64,000 nt of DNA from Amylostereum areolatum (lineage: Eukaryota; Basidiomycota; Agaricomycetes; Russulales; Stereaceae), in the NCBI GenBank assembly GCA_012932865.1, contig SAXG01000057.1, positions 186,001 to 250,000 of the forward strand, in the 5' to 3' direction. Under the pieces are notes generated by a model, which saw only the letters and a program-made list of their open reading frames with translations, was not told the DNA's origin and searched no databases. Positions 1-11,147 of the stretch are shown one piece after another. Both the position numbers and the translations under genes were made by a program. The stretch's first letter is position 1. Each line of letters begins with the position of its first letter.

Positions 1-23
1 TCGACGGCTTACCACCTCCCCAG

Positions 24-837
24 ATGACCACCAACTACTGCGTGCGTCCTCCGTCCTCCACCCCGCCTCCTCTCCTCCCACATTCTCACTTCGCACCTTG
101 CAGTCTCCAGACTGCCAACGCGCGCACTGGCAAGCGCACAAGGCTATCTGCAAGCACACCGCCGCGCAGGTCTCCGCGTCGAAGCAGCAGCCGCTGAGCG
201 CGGAGTACCCCGACGAAAACCTCGCGAAGCACCTGCGTCGCTTCACCTCCTTGCACACCGCCCTCCTCGGCTGGGCCGGCTTCCAGGCCCTCCAACTCAA
301 GCGCGTGCCCGCGAACGTGCGTCCAGTCCGCAGCTGCTCATCGAGCTCAGCTACCGCCCCTCGTCCGACCCCCACCGACAGTACGTTTCCCCCCCCCCCC
401 CCTCCCTCCCTCTCCCGCACCCGGTCGCCCTGCGTCTGACCGCGCGAACGGTTTAGGTTCGCCATCAAGGGCACGCACATCGTCCCGCGCTCGTACGTCG
501 AGACCCGCGATCCGCTCGTCGCGGCCGACATCCAGCGCCGCGAGGAGCGCTGCCGTCGCAGCGGCGGGATCGGCACCGCGATCGTGCTCATCCAGTGCGG
601 CGGGATCAGCCAGGTCATGCCGGTCGAGTGCGACTCGCCGTCGAAGATCACCTGGGACTCGCGCGACGACTGGCCGGACGTGCTCCGCCACTTCGTCGAC
701 GCCGGCCGCACGGACTTCAAGCCGATATCGACGACCGCGCGGGGGTGAGTGTCTTTCTCTTTGTTCTTCTTTGTGTGTGTGTTGGGGATCGTCGGGAGCT
801 GACGGGGATCGACGGTGATAGGGTTTACTACGGATGA
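24..837 (+). CDS. MYND-type zinc-finger protein, 3' part
   Basis: The gene enters the window from the left. A mini-exon ending NYC (to 41) joins across a short intron to an exon from 104 that reads SPDCQRAHWQAHKAICKH, the last zinc ligands of a MYND finger, a protein-interaction module. Introns are inferred at 42-103, 381-456 and 745-821, and the protein ends VYYG at 835-837. Between about 318 and 330 the frame must shift by one base to pass from PANVR into QLLIELSYRP. Downstream residues such as GGIGTAIVLIQCGG and ISTTARGVYYG look like conserved coding sequence. The partner and cellular role are unknown. The family call is firm; the exact join near 320 is not. Confidence 0.75.
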
Positions 838-1783
838 ACGCCGCGTCGAACGAGCTCGACCCTTTTCCCCTTCGTCGCCCTTTCCCCTGCATCCCCGCTC
901 GTGTTAGACTGGACCGGACGGACGGGCTCCGTCCGCCTTTCTTGGATATCCGCTTTCTCACAGTCTCGGACACCCCCCGTACCCTACCCCGAACAACTCC
1001 CTAATCCCCCTTCGTATCCTGCTTCTTGTCCCTCGCGCCCCGCGCGTTCGCTCGGTTGGTTTCACGGTTTCCTGCGCGTTTTTGTTCTCGGCTCGTCCTC
1101 CCGCATCGATATCGCACTGTACCATTATTGCACTGTTTTCCGGCTTGTATTATACCTACTAGCTTGCTTTCGACGTTACGTTTTTCGGCTTTCGTTCAAC
1201 TCATATCTTGCACTCGTATTCGCTCTCGATCGGAATGCGCACTCGGATCCCATTTTCCAATCGTAGTTCCGTGCCGACTTCAACTTGCGCGCCTGGACGA
1301 TGGTGGGTTTTTTGGGTTGTCCGTCAGAAGATTTGGAAACGCGAGGCAGTGTCACGAAGTTTTTCGTCTCTATTCTCAACATGACACGCCGCGGTCAGAG
1401 AGAACCTTGTGAAGGAACATGCTCTATCTCTCTCCCCTCACTTACTCATCGCGGAGGATTTTTGCGGTGCATGGAGCTTACCATAACAGATCGGTGGTGG
1501 CTAACGCGGGGCTCATCACCGCAAGGCCTGGAGCAGGTCTGCCTCTTCAATTGAAAAACAACGGGAATCGCAGCACTCGGTAAGGGTAAGAGAACCGGAG
1601 AACAGAGGATTCCATTGCATGGCACTGTCCAGGCCCGGTCCGATAGCGTAGAAATACAGCAGACGATGAGCAGTTCGGGGCCGGAACAAGTCCGGTGAGT
1701 GGAGATGGAAGAGAGCGAGATTGACAGCAGAGAGACGAGATAGCGAGCGAGAGGACGGGGACCGTACAGTCGCGTGCGCAACA
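838..1783. other. Gap between two convergent genes
   Basis: This stretch should hold the 3' ends of the MYND and HOP2-like transcripts. It is pyrimidine-rich near 1020-1200. I see no coding frame, RNA gene or repeat that I can support. Confidence 0.5.
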
Positions 1784-2900
1784 CTACCGTTTCCGTTTCC
1801 CCAGTGCGGTCTTCGTATCACATAGCGGCCCATGCTCGATCGTGGCGTGCTCCGACGTATCGCCCTCCACGCCGAGGTCCTCCAGGAGCGCCGTGGCATC
1901 TTGCGGCGACAGGCTGTCCGCGATGTATCCCCAAAGCCTGTGGACGAAAAAAAAAACCAGCCGTGACTCCGGACGTTCGAGACCAGCATGGGCGTCGTAG
2001 ACGCACTCTTTGAACACCTTCCGTCGGCGCACCCATTCGGCGCGCCATTTGGTCCAGTCGGCGTCCAGTCGGGCGAGCGCGGCGGTGGAGACGGGTTGCA
2101 CGCCGGATCGAAGGGGTCCGAGGCGCGCCAGCATGTTTTTGACCTGTGGGGTGAATGTATGCGTCGCTTTTGTGAATATACCACAGGAAGCGCGCTTCGG
2201 CCGGCTTGAGAAGGGGATGTCGGAGGGACACGTACGGATGTCTCGGTTTCCTCTATCTGGAGTGCGAGATCGGCGTCGGTGGGGGCAGCGCGGAGCTTGG
2301 CGAGTTCTGCAAAAAGGGTGCTCGTACATATATGCGCGTGTCGATATGCAGACGCGGGGTGGGACGCACCGGCCGACGCGGCCTTGATGTCGTTCGCGAG
2401 CTCCTTGTTGGTGGAAACGAGGGCCTTGAGCTGCGCCGCGACGGCCTCGAGCTCCTCCTTCGGGGGCACCTCCATCTTGCTTTGGCTTCGCGACGAAGAA
2501 CGTCGTTTTGCCTGATCACGGGCACGGCGTTGGGCTGAGCGCGCATGCACGCCATCGTCCGAGGGCAGGGGAGAGCGACGGACCGTAGACTTTGGCGGTG
2601 ATGTCGCCCTTCTCGGAGAGCGTCGCGAGGATCTTCTGCGTCGCGGCCTTGGGCACGGCGCCTTTGAGGTTCGCGGAGACGTCGACAGCTCCGTACGGAC
2701 GGTTCATCTGAGCGCATATAGTCAGAGATGAAGTGAAGCTCGACGCGGTGGGGAACGCCGACGCACCCGTTGCATGTACGAGAGGACTGCATCCTCCGCT
2801 GGTGCCCGTCGCCGCGTCAGCGGGTGAGAATCGGACAGGAATGCGGCTGACCTTCTTGACCCTTGAGCACCTTCGCGTCTGTCTTTGCTTTGGAGGCCAT
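1784..2900 (-). CDS. HOP2: Homologous-pairing protein Hop2 (TBPIP/PSMC3IP family)
   Basis: Hop2 works with Mnd1 in the nucleus to stimulate Dmc1/Rad51 strand exchange in meiosis. The start ATG is at 2898-2900 (MASKAKTDAKVLKGQE). The N-terminal winged-helix region follows with NRPYGAVDVSANLKGAVPKA, then a YGKTTFF strand. A coiled-coil segment rich in E, A, L and K comes next (about residues 75-130), then a C-terminal region with W and R residues (TKWRAEWVRRRKVFKE and LWGYIADSL). At least five introns are visible, the first starting at 2851. An apparent extra base at 2487-2488 breaks the frame between FFVA and SQSKMEVPP; the 20 residues across this point line up with animal Hop2 only if one base is dropped. 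Family assignment is confident. Confidence 0.85.
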
Positions 2901-3781
2901 CGATGAGCTGAGGTGTAGAGGTGGTTTAAAGCCAAGCCGGCGAGCGGACGCGAACGCGAAGAGCCGTTCCGATTACGTCACCCGAATCACATGACACGCG
3001 ACGGCTGAGCGAGATCCGCTAGGCCCCCCTAATGCCCATAACGGTCGTATCGGGATGCTGACGGGACTGGTCAAAATCTTAGCCTTATCTTTGATTTTTG
3101 TGCGGACGGAAGGGCCAAAATTTGGGCCAATGTTCGATCCAAAGTCTGTACGGATGGGGTCCATCTGACACGAGGTCCGATCCGCATGCGGACGGACACT
3201 TGGGACGGGACGACATGGACTTGGTGAAGACCTCCAGTATCTCGACCGCCCACGATGACGGTAAGCGCCAACGAGCTCTCTGCGACAGGAAGGGGTGCTA
3301 TTTTCTCGGTGGTGTCGCGATGTGCGAGCATACGCACGGGTTGACGTCGTTGAGGGTTGTAGTTCGCGATCGAAAGTCTCCCTCCGGGCTCGAAACGCTA
3401 CCACAATACATCGGGTACAGGGTGTCATGTACAAGTTATAAACTAGGGATTACGGTGATCTATGCATCCAACATGTGAAGCTCTACGTAGCTCTGATTTT
3501 AAAGCGGCGCTGGCGTAGTAATCCAAATCATGTGGGCAGAAGGAGGTGGTATCCACCAATGCTGACGGACAAAGGTCCATTCTATCTTGTATCCTGAATG
3601 CGGACGGGATTGGCCAAAAAACGGAGGTCATATCCATATCGCTGACGGAAACGAGCAAAATTGGCCGTACCCCGTCCTTAACTTTACCCCGCATCCTCTC
3701 CTCCTTCTCCTCCTTCCCCACCTTTCCCGCACGCGACCAACCGACCGCATGAGCCTGTCCCCTTGATATCCTCCCTTTCGA
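2901..3781. other. Divergent intergenic region with a recurring short motif
   Basis: The region separates the starts of HOP2 and the carrier gene. It holds several imperfect copies of a GC-N-GACGG motif, most of them followed within about 25 bases by a GGCCAAAA-like run, near 3053, 3099, 3185, 3558, 3598 and 3638. No gene is supported. Confidence 0.4.
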
Positions 3782-5225
3782 ATGAGTTCAAATGCGCACG
3801 CGAAACCTCGTCAGAAGAACTTCGACCACTTCCTTCGCTCGGGCATCGCAGGAGGCGTCGCAGGATGTGTGGTGCGTTCTTTCGTTTCGTCTTTTTTTTT
3901 TCTTATTGAAGGGGGCTGAGATGCGAGGTTGGAATTGTTCAGGCGAAGACGGTCGTTGCCCCGCTCGACAGAGTCAAGATCCTTTTCCAAGCGTCCAATC
4001 CCGAATTCCAGAAATACGCAGGTGCGTGCGGCGTTAGGCTCAGCTATCGACGACCCTCGGAGCTCACCGCATCGTCGCCCGAACAGGCTCGTGGAGCGGC
4101 GCGTACCGTGCGGGATCGCGGATATACAGCGAGACGGGCATGCGCGGACTGTTGCAGGGACACTCGGCGACGCTCTTTCGTGTCTTCCCGTATGCCGCCG
4201 TCAAGTTCATAGCGTACGACCAGGTTCACGACGTGCGTCCCCGTTTTCCATTTGAATGTGTCCATTTTACGACGGATGCACCGTGCAGCTATTGATGCCG
4301 ACGCCGGCCCATGAAACGAACTTTCGACGGTTCGCGTCGGGGGCGATCTCGGGTGGGTCTCGTTCTCCTGTCGGTCCCCTGCACTTCTTCCCTCCCCATA
4401 CCCCGGATACATAATTCCTAAATATCGAAGAGAACTGTGTGTTATCTACGTCATAGACTCCACACTACGTCCCCTGGAGGGATTTTCGTCGCCGTCGTTC
4501 CCACTTTTTTTCCACATTCTAACCATGTTTTCTCTACAGGCGCAATATCGGTCTTCTTCACGTATCCCCTCGAGCTTATACGCGTCCGAATGGCATTCCA
4601 AACCCAAACCAACGCGCCTAAACCCACCCCCGTCCCACCCCCGTCACACATCCCCACCTCCTCGTCCTCATCCAGTACCCATGCACCCACGCCCCCTCAT
4701 CCTCCGTCCTCGCGACCCTCCCTCCTCAGCGCCGCCCGCCAAATCTACCACGAAGGTTCTCCCGCCCCCGGCCACGCGTCGCCCTCGACAAAGCAAGCCT
4801 TCCACACCGTCCCCCTCCTCAAGTTCTACCGCGGCTTCACCGTCAGCCTCGTCGGCATGGTCCCCTACGCCGGCACCGCCTTCCTCACCTGGGGCTACCT
4901 CCGCGCACGTCTCCTCCCCCAGGACCCGCGCACCGGCCGGCGCGCGTCCTCCCCGCTCGCGGACCTCGGCATCGGCGGCGCCGCCGGCGTGCTCGCGCAG
5001 ACCGTCTCGTACCCGTTCGAGGTCGTCCGCCGGCGCATGCAGGTCGGCGGGCTCACGCAGCCGGGGAGGTGGCTCCGCTGGGGCGAGACCGTGCGCGCGG
5101 TGTGGGCGCGGGGCGGGTGGAGGGGGTTCTATGTCGGCTTGAGCATCGGGTATCTGAAGGTCATTCCGATGAACGCGGTCAGCTTTGCGGTGTGGCAGGG
5201 CATGAAGCGGGTGTTGGACGTTTAG
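3782..5225 (+). CDS. LEU5: Mitochondrial carrier, LEU5/SLC25A16-type
   Basis: This inner-membrane transporter belongs to the group needed for coenzyme A accumulation in the matrix. The start ATG at 3782 gives [17 protein letters not shown]. Three carrier signatures are visible: [10 protein letters not shown] after the first helix, PLELIRVRM after the third and PFEVVRRRM after the fifth. The stretch [18 protein letters not shown] is typical of the LEU5 subgroup. A loop of about 70 residues rich in P, S and T separates the second signature from [16 protein letters not shown], longer than in most carriers. Introns interrupt the first half (for example 3872-3942); the second half is one exon ending at 5225. 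Substrate assignment rests on subgroup motifs, so CoA transport is an inference. Confidence 0.85.
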
Positions 5226-5660
5226 AGGGGCGCGGCGGTATAGAATCTGTATTCTGCACATTACTACTACTAGTACAATGGAGTTGGACTTGGGGGCGAA
5301 ACGGAGGTAATGGACGAGCGGACTGTCGGCAGTTCGTGGTGGATTGTTAGAAGTATATGCATGGTATACTAACGAGGTGGAACGTCCAATGAATATACAG
5401 TATGGCATTCTAGACGTGGAGGTCAAGAACAGGCAGGCAAACATGCGACAAGACGGCAGTCGTTGTCGACGTCCTTGAAGAGCTGCACAAGACATGCCGG
5501 CGAGAAGAAAACTTCCAAGGCCTCCATGCGCAGACGCCACTCGTTCCTGCTGTCTTGCGGTAACCCCTCGTGTTGAACTTTCCACCCAAAGAAAACGTTC
5601 ACGAGCAAGCGCATTCACAACCTGGACATCCCCCGCGGTCCTCACGGCTTGAGCATGTGT
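5226..5660. other. Gap between convergent genes
   Basis: It holds the 3' side of the carrier gene. I see no supported gene, RNA or repeat here. Confidence 0.4.
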
Positions 5661-6420
5661 TTAGGGGTGTGCAGACGCCGAACCGCGTATAAACTCGAGC
5701 AACGACGGGAATCCAAGGGCCATCTTGCGCACCGTAGCCCTCGCCTCCGCGCGATAGTCGTCCAAAACACCAAGCCCGGGTCCACCTGGCCGACGCCGCC
5801 CACGGGATGGCTCAAACACGGCACGACGAGCAGACCCGTCGCCGTGTTGCGGTCCGTGCGCTCCTCGAGCGGGTCGTGGGTGCGCGCCATGCGTAGGCGG
5901 GGGGGATCTGCGTGTTCCGGACGGCCTTGATGTCGATGAGCTGGAGGACGGTAATGCTTCGCGCTGGCATCGTCCCCGATGGGGAAGGAGGTCCCAAGTG
6001 AGGACGCAGGAGTGGGTGTTGGTGTTTTCGGGGTGGGTGAGGAGGGAGAGCTCGGTGTAGCAGAGGTGGAGGAGGATTTGTTGGCGGGTGGGCACAGCGA
6101 GTGCGCGCGCGGCGGGCGGCAAAGGTGGTGACTTTGGAGGCGAAGACGTTGCGCGCGGAGCAGGTCTTTTCGTGCTCTGGCCAGGGGACTCGGGGCGCGC
6201 TTTCGGTCAGGATGTTCAGGTGAAGAAACGAAAGAACTGACCAGTCTGTGCGTTGACATGGTTCGATCGCAACGAGACCTTGGGGAGAAGGAGCTACGCA
6301 TGACGAGCGAAGTTCATGCCTCTGCGCTGCAGCAGCAACTAAGCTTGCACTGGATGGACGCCTCGGTCAAAACCGCGGCGGTCGTGTAGACCAGACAAAT
6401 GAACGCACCTTCTTGCAAAG
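5661..6420 (-). pseudogene. MYND-finger-like gene with several frame breaks
   Basis: On the minus strand the fragments CQRTDW and WPEHEKTC, split by a likely intron, match the C-terminal half of a MYND finger. They lead into KVTTFAAR, then ALAVPTRQQILLHL, ITVLQLIDIKAVRNTQ, RTHDPLEERTDRNTATG and DYRAEARATVRKMALGF, ending IRGSASAHP at 5661. These pieces lie in different frames. Two joins need one base removed, two need two bases removed (or one added). No introns fit these joins. The codon pattern inside each piece is still protein-like. It is either a young pseudogene or a real gene carrying sequence errors. The zinc-ligand match is short, so the family call is moderate. Confidence 0.5.
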
Positions 6421-6857
6421 CCGTCTCTTCGTTGCTTTTCTCGTGGGTGCCAGCCGGTTCCGATCCACAGGACTCGCTACAACCACGAACTTGGAAACTT
6501 GTCTAACTAGCTGTCCATCCAAGCAAATATGCATGCGACGTCGATACCATGACCATGTGGGTGAGTACGGCAGGAGGAGGTTGGGAGGAGGACCTCGATG
6601 GGGTGTGCGAGCGTTCATCAGCAAAGTCGGCTGAGCATGGGCGCTTGTGTCCAGCACCGGTCCAGCCGGCCATGCATGGTCATGCATCGGGAAGCACGGC
6701 CAGGCCGTCGCCAGACCCGATATTTGCTCCAGCGGTCACGTGGTATCTCTCATGCAACGCGCGTCGCTCAATCGCGGAGTTCAAAACATCTCTTGACCTC
6801 GACCGCCGTCATCCCCTCATTTCCTCCCGCGTCAGCCTTGGTTTCTACTCCGTCAAA
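6421..6857. other. Gap with one arm of a 21 bp inverted repeat
   Basis: The 21-mer at 6616-6636 reappears as its perfect reverse complement at 7843-7863. No gene is supported. Confidence 0.4.
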
Positions 6858-7533
6858 ATGATCAGAGTATGTGTTATTGTATCATCTCTGTGCAGTATAC
6901 CCCTCTCATCCCCAAAATTCCCGCTGGCTTTAGAGATTGAGTGCATGCCCTGGACTTGGAGGCTGTCCGCGCTTGCTGGAGGTACCCGCATTCACGACTA
7001 CTTGAGGGAAGGTTTCTGGGTCGGCTTCTCCCATAATACGGTATGTTTTTGTGAGCCTAAATCACTGCATTCCCCGCATCAATGAGCCTGGGTGCCTGTA
7101 GCTCATTCTTCATGGACAGTCCGACATTCGCACGCATAACCCCAAGCCTCTTGCTATCATCTTCCGTGTTTACGGCTGAGTTTTCAGTGGGTCTACGGCC
7201 AAAAACGGTGAGTACTCTCCGTATCAATCTCACTGTTATTAACCTATGCGTGACGGTATCACCAGTTCGCTCCCTTCAGCACCGTCGGATTACATACTTT
7301 GTAAGGGTGAGTGTACGCGCGCATATACGCACTTCAAGCTTGCTAATTGATTGGATTACAGTGCTTGTGTCGAAAGCCTGAGCTCCGTTGGAGACGGTGG
7401 CAGAGCGTGAGCTCGTTTCTTCTCCCGATGGGTCTCGACCTCGACGACAGTCTCGTTCGCCTCAAGAGTGCGTACCTCCCCCTGCTTCACTCACTCAAAC
7501 GTGACCGCAACGGACTGGCTTACCGCTCGTAGT
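6858..7533 (+). CDS. Possible small intron-rich gene, unrecognised
   Basis: An ATG at 6858 is followed at once by a GTATGTG donor. Later donor and acceptor pairs flank short coding-like pieces such as YLREGFWVGFSHN and LILHGQSDIRTHNPKP. An AATAAA-like signal lies downstream at about 7628. The pattern of one G-F-x-x-G-F repeat resembles a stretch seen in some fungal retroelement integrases, but this is only a resemblance. No single splice model gave me a convincing full-length protein. It may be a gene or a transposon relic. Confidence 0.25.
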
Positions 7534-8256
7534 CACCGAGTCCGTGTGCGGTTTCGTGGCGGTGTGCATCCCATTCACTCTGCCCGTGCCGTTGTTTTGT
7601 ACACCATATGTATATTCCTCGTAGTAGTGAAATAAAATGTTTTTGTGGCCTACCTGCTTCTGACAAAGCTAGACCATGCCTCGTGAAGCCCGCCCATACT
7701 GGTCAGATTTCACCATACTGGTGGAATTTCGCAAGGATGGTGGAACTGGCAGGTGCACCATTGGGGCATGGTGGGATGGTCAGCGCAAGGTGGCATGGTG
7801 GGTATCGCGATGCATCGCGAGGCCCTGGCCATGCATCGCGAAGCTCAGCCGACTTTGCTGATGGCCTTGGCGCTGCCAGTGACCCAGTGCTACTACTGGC
7901 CCCGGGTGGGGAAACCCCCAGTGACGAAATGGTGCGCGAGATGAGATCGATGAGACATTGTATCGCTCGAAGAGAAATGCGAGGAGGCGAGGGTGAAACA
8001 CAACGGAGTCAATGCAGTCATTTATGAGGACTTTTTATCAGGGCGGGAAGAAAAGGAAGGACTTGGAACTTAGAAGGAAGTCGTCTACACGTGCTCTTCG
8101 CACGGCTTGCATTGTCCACTTCTTGTTAGCACCTGATTTGTGCAGGCAACAACCGAAGGAGCCGTATGAACAGTACAGAAATAGCTGTAGTTGACGTCTT
8201 GCACAGAACTACATTTACATTTTCTGCAGAGGCGGAAGGGAGGGTGAACGGCAGAG
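7534..8256. other. Repeat-containing gap
   Basis: A likely polyadenylation signal for a plus-strand transcript lies near 7628. From 7676 to 7930 there are short internal repeats (a CATACTGGT motif, a GCATGGTGGG motif and two ATGCATCGCGA copies) and the second arm of the 21 bp inverted repeat at 7843-7863. No gene is supported. Confidence 0.4.
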
Positions 8257-10871
8257 TTATAAACGACGTTTGAAGACAGCGTAGGATGGTCTCCCGACGT
8301 TACGGTGGAAAGGGTCAAAGAACAGATCCACATTCTCCTTAGGGATCCAAGATTTCATGCCTGTCAAGTGCACAAAGTATGGTCAGTTTTGACATATAAA
8401 ACCTGTGGGGACGCGCTCACTTTAGTTTGAGGTGTTCCACCGCCTCTACCTCGCACATCCAATGCGGTCTTTTATCTTCAATCCGACAGTAGCAGCAGCC
8501 CCATGCGAACTTGCCGACAAGGCTCTTTTCAACGGGCGATGCATCGGCCATCTCTTCTTTGTCAGCATGCGCAAAATGCCAACGAGCGATTCCTCGGCGT
8601 GATGTACCGTATAAACATGTTCAACCTGTATAAAGATGAGAATGGGGACGTTAGATACCAGCGAGAGCCCATAGAATACGAAGGAAATCGAAACCATAGC
8701 TCTCCACGGAAAGGCCGCGTGACCATATGTATAGGAAGTCCGAGTCGCGTCCTGCAAGAGTGAAGCACGTCGGATCGCATTTGGTGCACACGAACCGGGC
8801 ACCTATGCGGCCCAGCTGCACCGCGGTCGTCGTCTTCTTATCCAGACCCAAAAGTGACAAGATGATCTCGACCGTTTCTCGGACCGCGTTCGTTGAAAAG
8901 GATGTTAGGCAGAGACGACCCCGCGGATAGGAAGAGATCCTGTGGCGAAACGGACGCCAAAGCGTCCGCTCCGAACCACATCACCACCTTCGGCCCATAC
9001 AGCCTCGTTTCCGGAGGTGGGGGTGGATGTTGGAACGTCGCTGTTGCAAGCCCCAGGGCATCAAGGCTGCCGGCGTCGATATCCTCGGCAGACTGACCAT
9101 CCAAACGTGGGAGCAATGCCACCAGCGTCCTCTTGTGAGAGACGACTGCTTCGCGCGCAAACTCGAGCCCTTTCTGGAGAGCTTTCTTCGCCTCGGCACG
9201 CCAGCCGTCGTCGATCTCCTTGAAGTCCGTATCGATGAAGGCCTTGACCGGCGGAAGTTCGATGCAAATTTCCGGGGTAGGTGTGAAGGGGAACTCCATG
9301 GGATGCACCGTCGGGAGGATCTCAGGACAGAGCTCAAGGATGGCCTCGCGGCGTTCCTCTATACGGTTGTCCTTCCTTAGCGCCTCCTGTACGTCTCTAG
9401 CTTCCTTGATGGCTAGCTCCAAGGTCGGGAGGATGCGTGACCAAGCTTCAGTAACACGGAAAGTTAGTTACAAATTCACGCAAGGGGTATCACTACGCTC
9501 ACCCTTCTCAGTGAGCGGCCTGCTCACGCAGACGTCCTTGTGGTCGGCAATGCCGCCAGCACACCAGTCTTCTTCCGTATAGCCCATCTCCATTAGACGT
9601 TTTTTGATACTAACGGCCAGGATAATATATGAGCAAACGGCTCGCGCGCTTACGGTGGCGTATGCACCTTTCCTTGCGCGTGTTTGATGCATCTTGAAGC
9701 CCGTCCTTGCGCTCTTTGAGAGCTTTCTCTTGCCATTGGTCACATATTGCAACGTGCTATATTTTGAGATAATTAGCGAAAGTAACACTGTTAAGCATAG
9801 TAGTGCACGTACTTCGTCACGTTCGTTGCCAAATGCGAATGTCCGCCTGGGGCCCAGCACACGTCCAATCGCGGCTACCAACCCGACACGGGAATCGGGG
9901 TCTTTGAGTTCTGCGCATTTTTCTTCGAGTTCCGCGAACAGCCCGTCGGCCGCTGCCTTGTCGCAAAGTTTTCTGCGTCGGTCTTTTTTGGAACCTATGA
10001 AGGGATTGGCCAACGTCGAGCACGTAGAAACGACGTTCGGATAATTACCGCATATGGTTGGTAAAACGCTTGAGAGTCCTCCTCTAATAGCGCCCTGCAG
10101 ATATTCGGGAACATTGATACTGGAGCAGAAAACTATTCTGTAGATGTCACGTAAAAAGGGTGATTTGTGCGGAAGGGAAGACTGCCAAAACGCACTGGGT
10201 CTGGAAGCATTTCGCGCAAAAACGCTTTCTGAATGTGAACAGGATCTTGGACGTGGTAGCTTTTCCGCAGACCTTGAATAATCGCATCAGTGCGAACGAA
10301 CAAATCAGAAAACAGAACCCTCACATTGCAATAGGACCCGCCGAACAGGAGATGGGCCCATCCTCGGGGAGACATATCCTCCGGGCGTGGTGGAGCCCCT
10401 TCCGCATATTGAAATGACGATGCCCACATACTGTCGTATGCTGCAGAAGATAGTAGCTGTTTGAAAGCCTTCGTCGTACGAGAGAGTCGGACGAGATCGC
10501 CTGGAGAGAGATGCTCGAAAATCTATTCTAGTAGTCAGATTTTGAACAGAATATGAAACAAGGATGACGCACGTCGAACAAAATGTCCAAAGGCATGTCG
10601 GGGAGGTTGCCCAATTTACCCCTTTTCCCTCGTGCAACCGCTTGCGATGGTACAGCATTCTTCTTCGCCCGTTTCTCGGGTCGCCGGCCTATAAGCAGAG
10701 TTTGATTAGGATGACTCTTGATGCATGCTTGTTTCATGTACCCATACTCGTGCGCTGCGTTTTTCGCTCCATTTCGTTATCGGAATTGTCGCTTTGGGAA
10801 GGTGCCATGGACATATTGCGATTCTCGTCGGGAGGATGCTCCTCAGTCTTTGTTAAGGTCAGCTCTGACAT
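8257..10871 (-). CDS. F-box protein, tandem copy 1
   Basis: Probably an SCF ubiquitin-ligase adaptor. Translation starts at 10869-10871 (MSELTLTKTEEHPPDENRN), followed by a charged leader and the F-box PDMPLDILFD then IFEHLSPGDLVRLSRTTKAF. A Cys-containing segment follows (YCNVCGKATTSK and FCAKCFQTQ). The long middle part is charged and repeatedly spliced (KLCDKAAADGLFAELEEKC; WQEKALKERKDGLQDA; MEMGYTEEDW; VSRPLTEKG). The C-terminal module has paired Cys residues (KFAWGCCYC and PHWMCEVEAVEHLK). The domain order is the same as in the neighbour at 11148-13784. The last exon stops at 8339-8341 in the given frame. Dropping one C in the run at 8342-8344 restores alignment with the paralogue for 33 residues, ending at 8257. 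Target proteins are unknown. Confidence 0.8.
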
Positions 10872-10971
10872 ATTTTTGAGTAATATGATGAGTGATTGGA
10901 TGGTCCAGAAGATAGGGGAAATCAAGGGGAAGTAGCGATAGTGGTAAGAGGAGGGGTCGGGAACGCAAAGC

Positions 10972-11034
10972 GTCGGGCGTTGAAACGACGCGTCTGGGTT
11001 TCCCACGGTAGGGCAACGAAATAAATCACGTGGG
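10972..11034 (-). promoter_or_regulatory. Conserved upstream element of F-box copy 1
   Basis: About 100 bases upstream of the start codon lies a block of roughly 60 bp that recurs upstream of the paralogue at 13880-13943. It includes GGGCGTTG, AACGCGTC-like ACGCGT, TTTCCCACGGTAGG and TCACGTGG. ACGCGT is the MluI cell-cycle box bound by MBF in yeasts, and CACGTG is an E-box; use of either here is inferred. Confidence 0.6.
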
Positions 11035-11147
11035 TGCTTCGCAATCGCGACTTCGGCTCGCACATTGCTGAGGTATGTATATATAGTCGGATTCGGTGGT
11101 TAGATGCAAAGTAAACACATGAGACGAATCAAATGATGGAAAACTGG

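Noticed and set aside
2478..2496. A 19-base micro-intron in HOP2 instead of a frame error
   Set aside because: It has GT and AG ends but would delete residues that align with animal Hop2; dropping one base keeps the alignment length.
4668..5645. 325-codon minus-strand frame
   Set aside because: It is the antisense shadow of the GC-rich mitochondrial carrier gene, whose own frame has clear family motifs.
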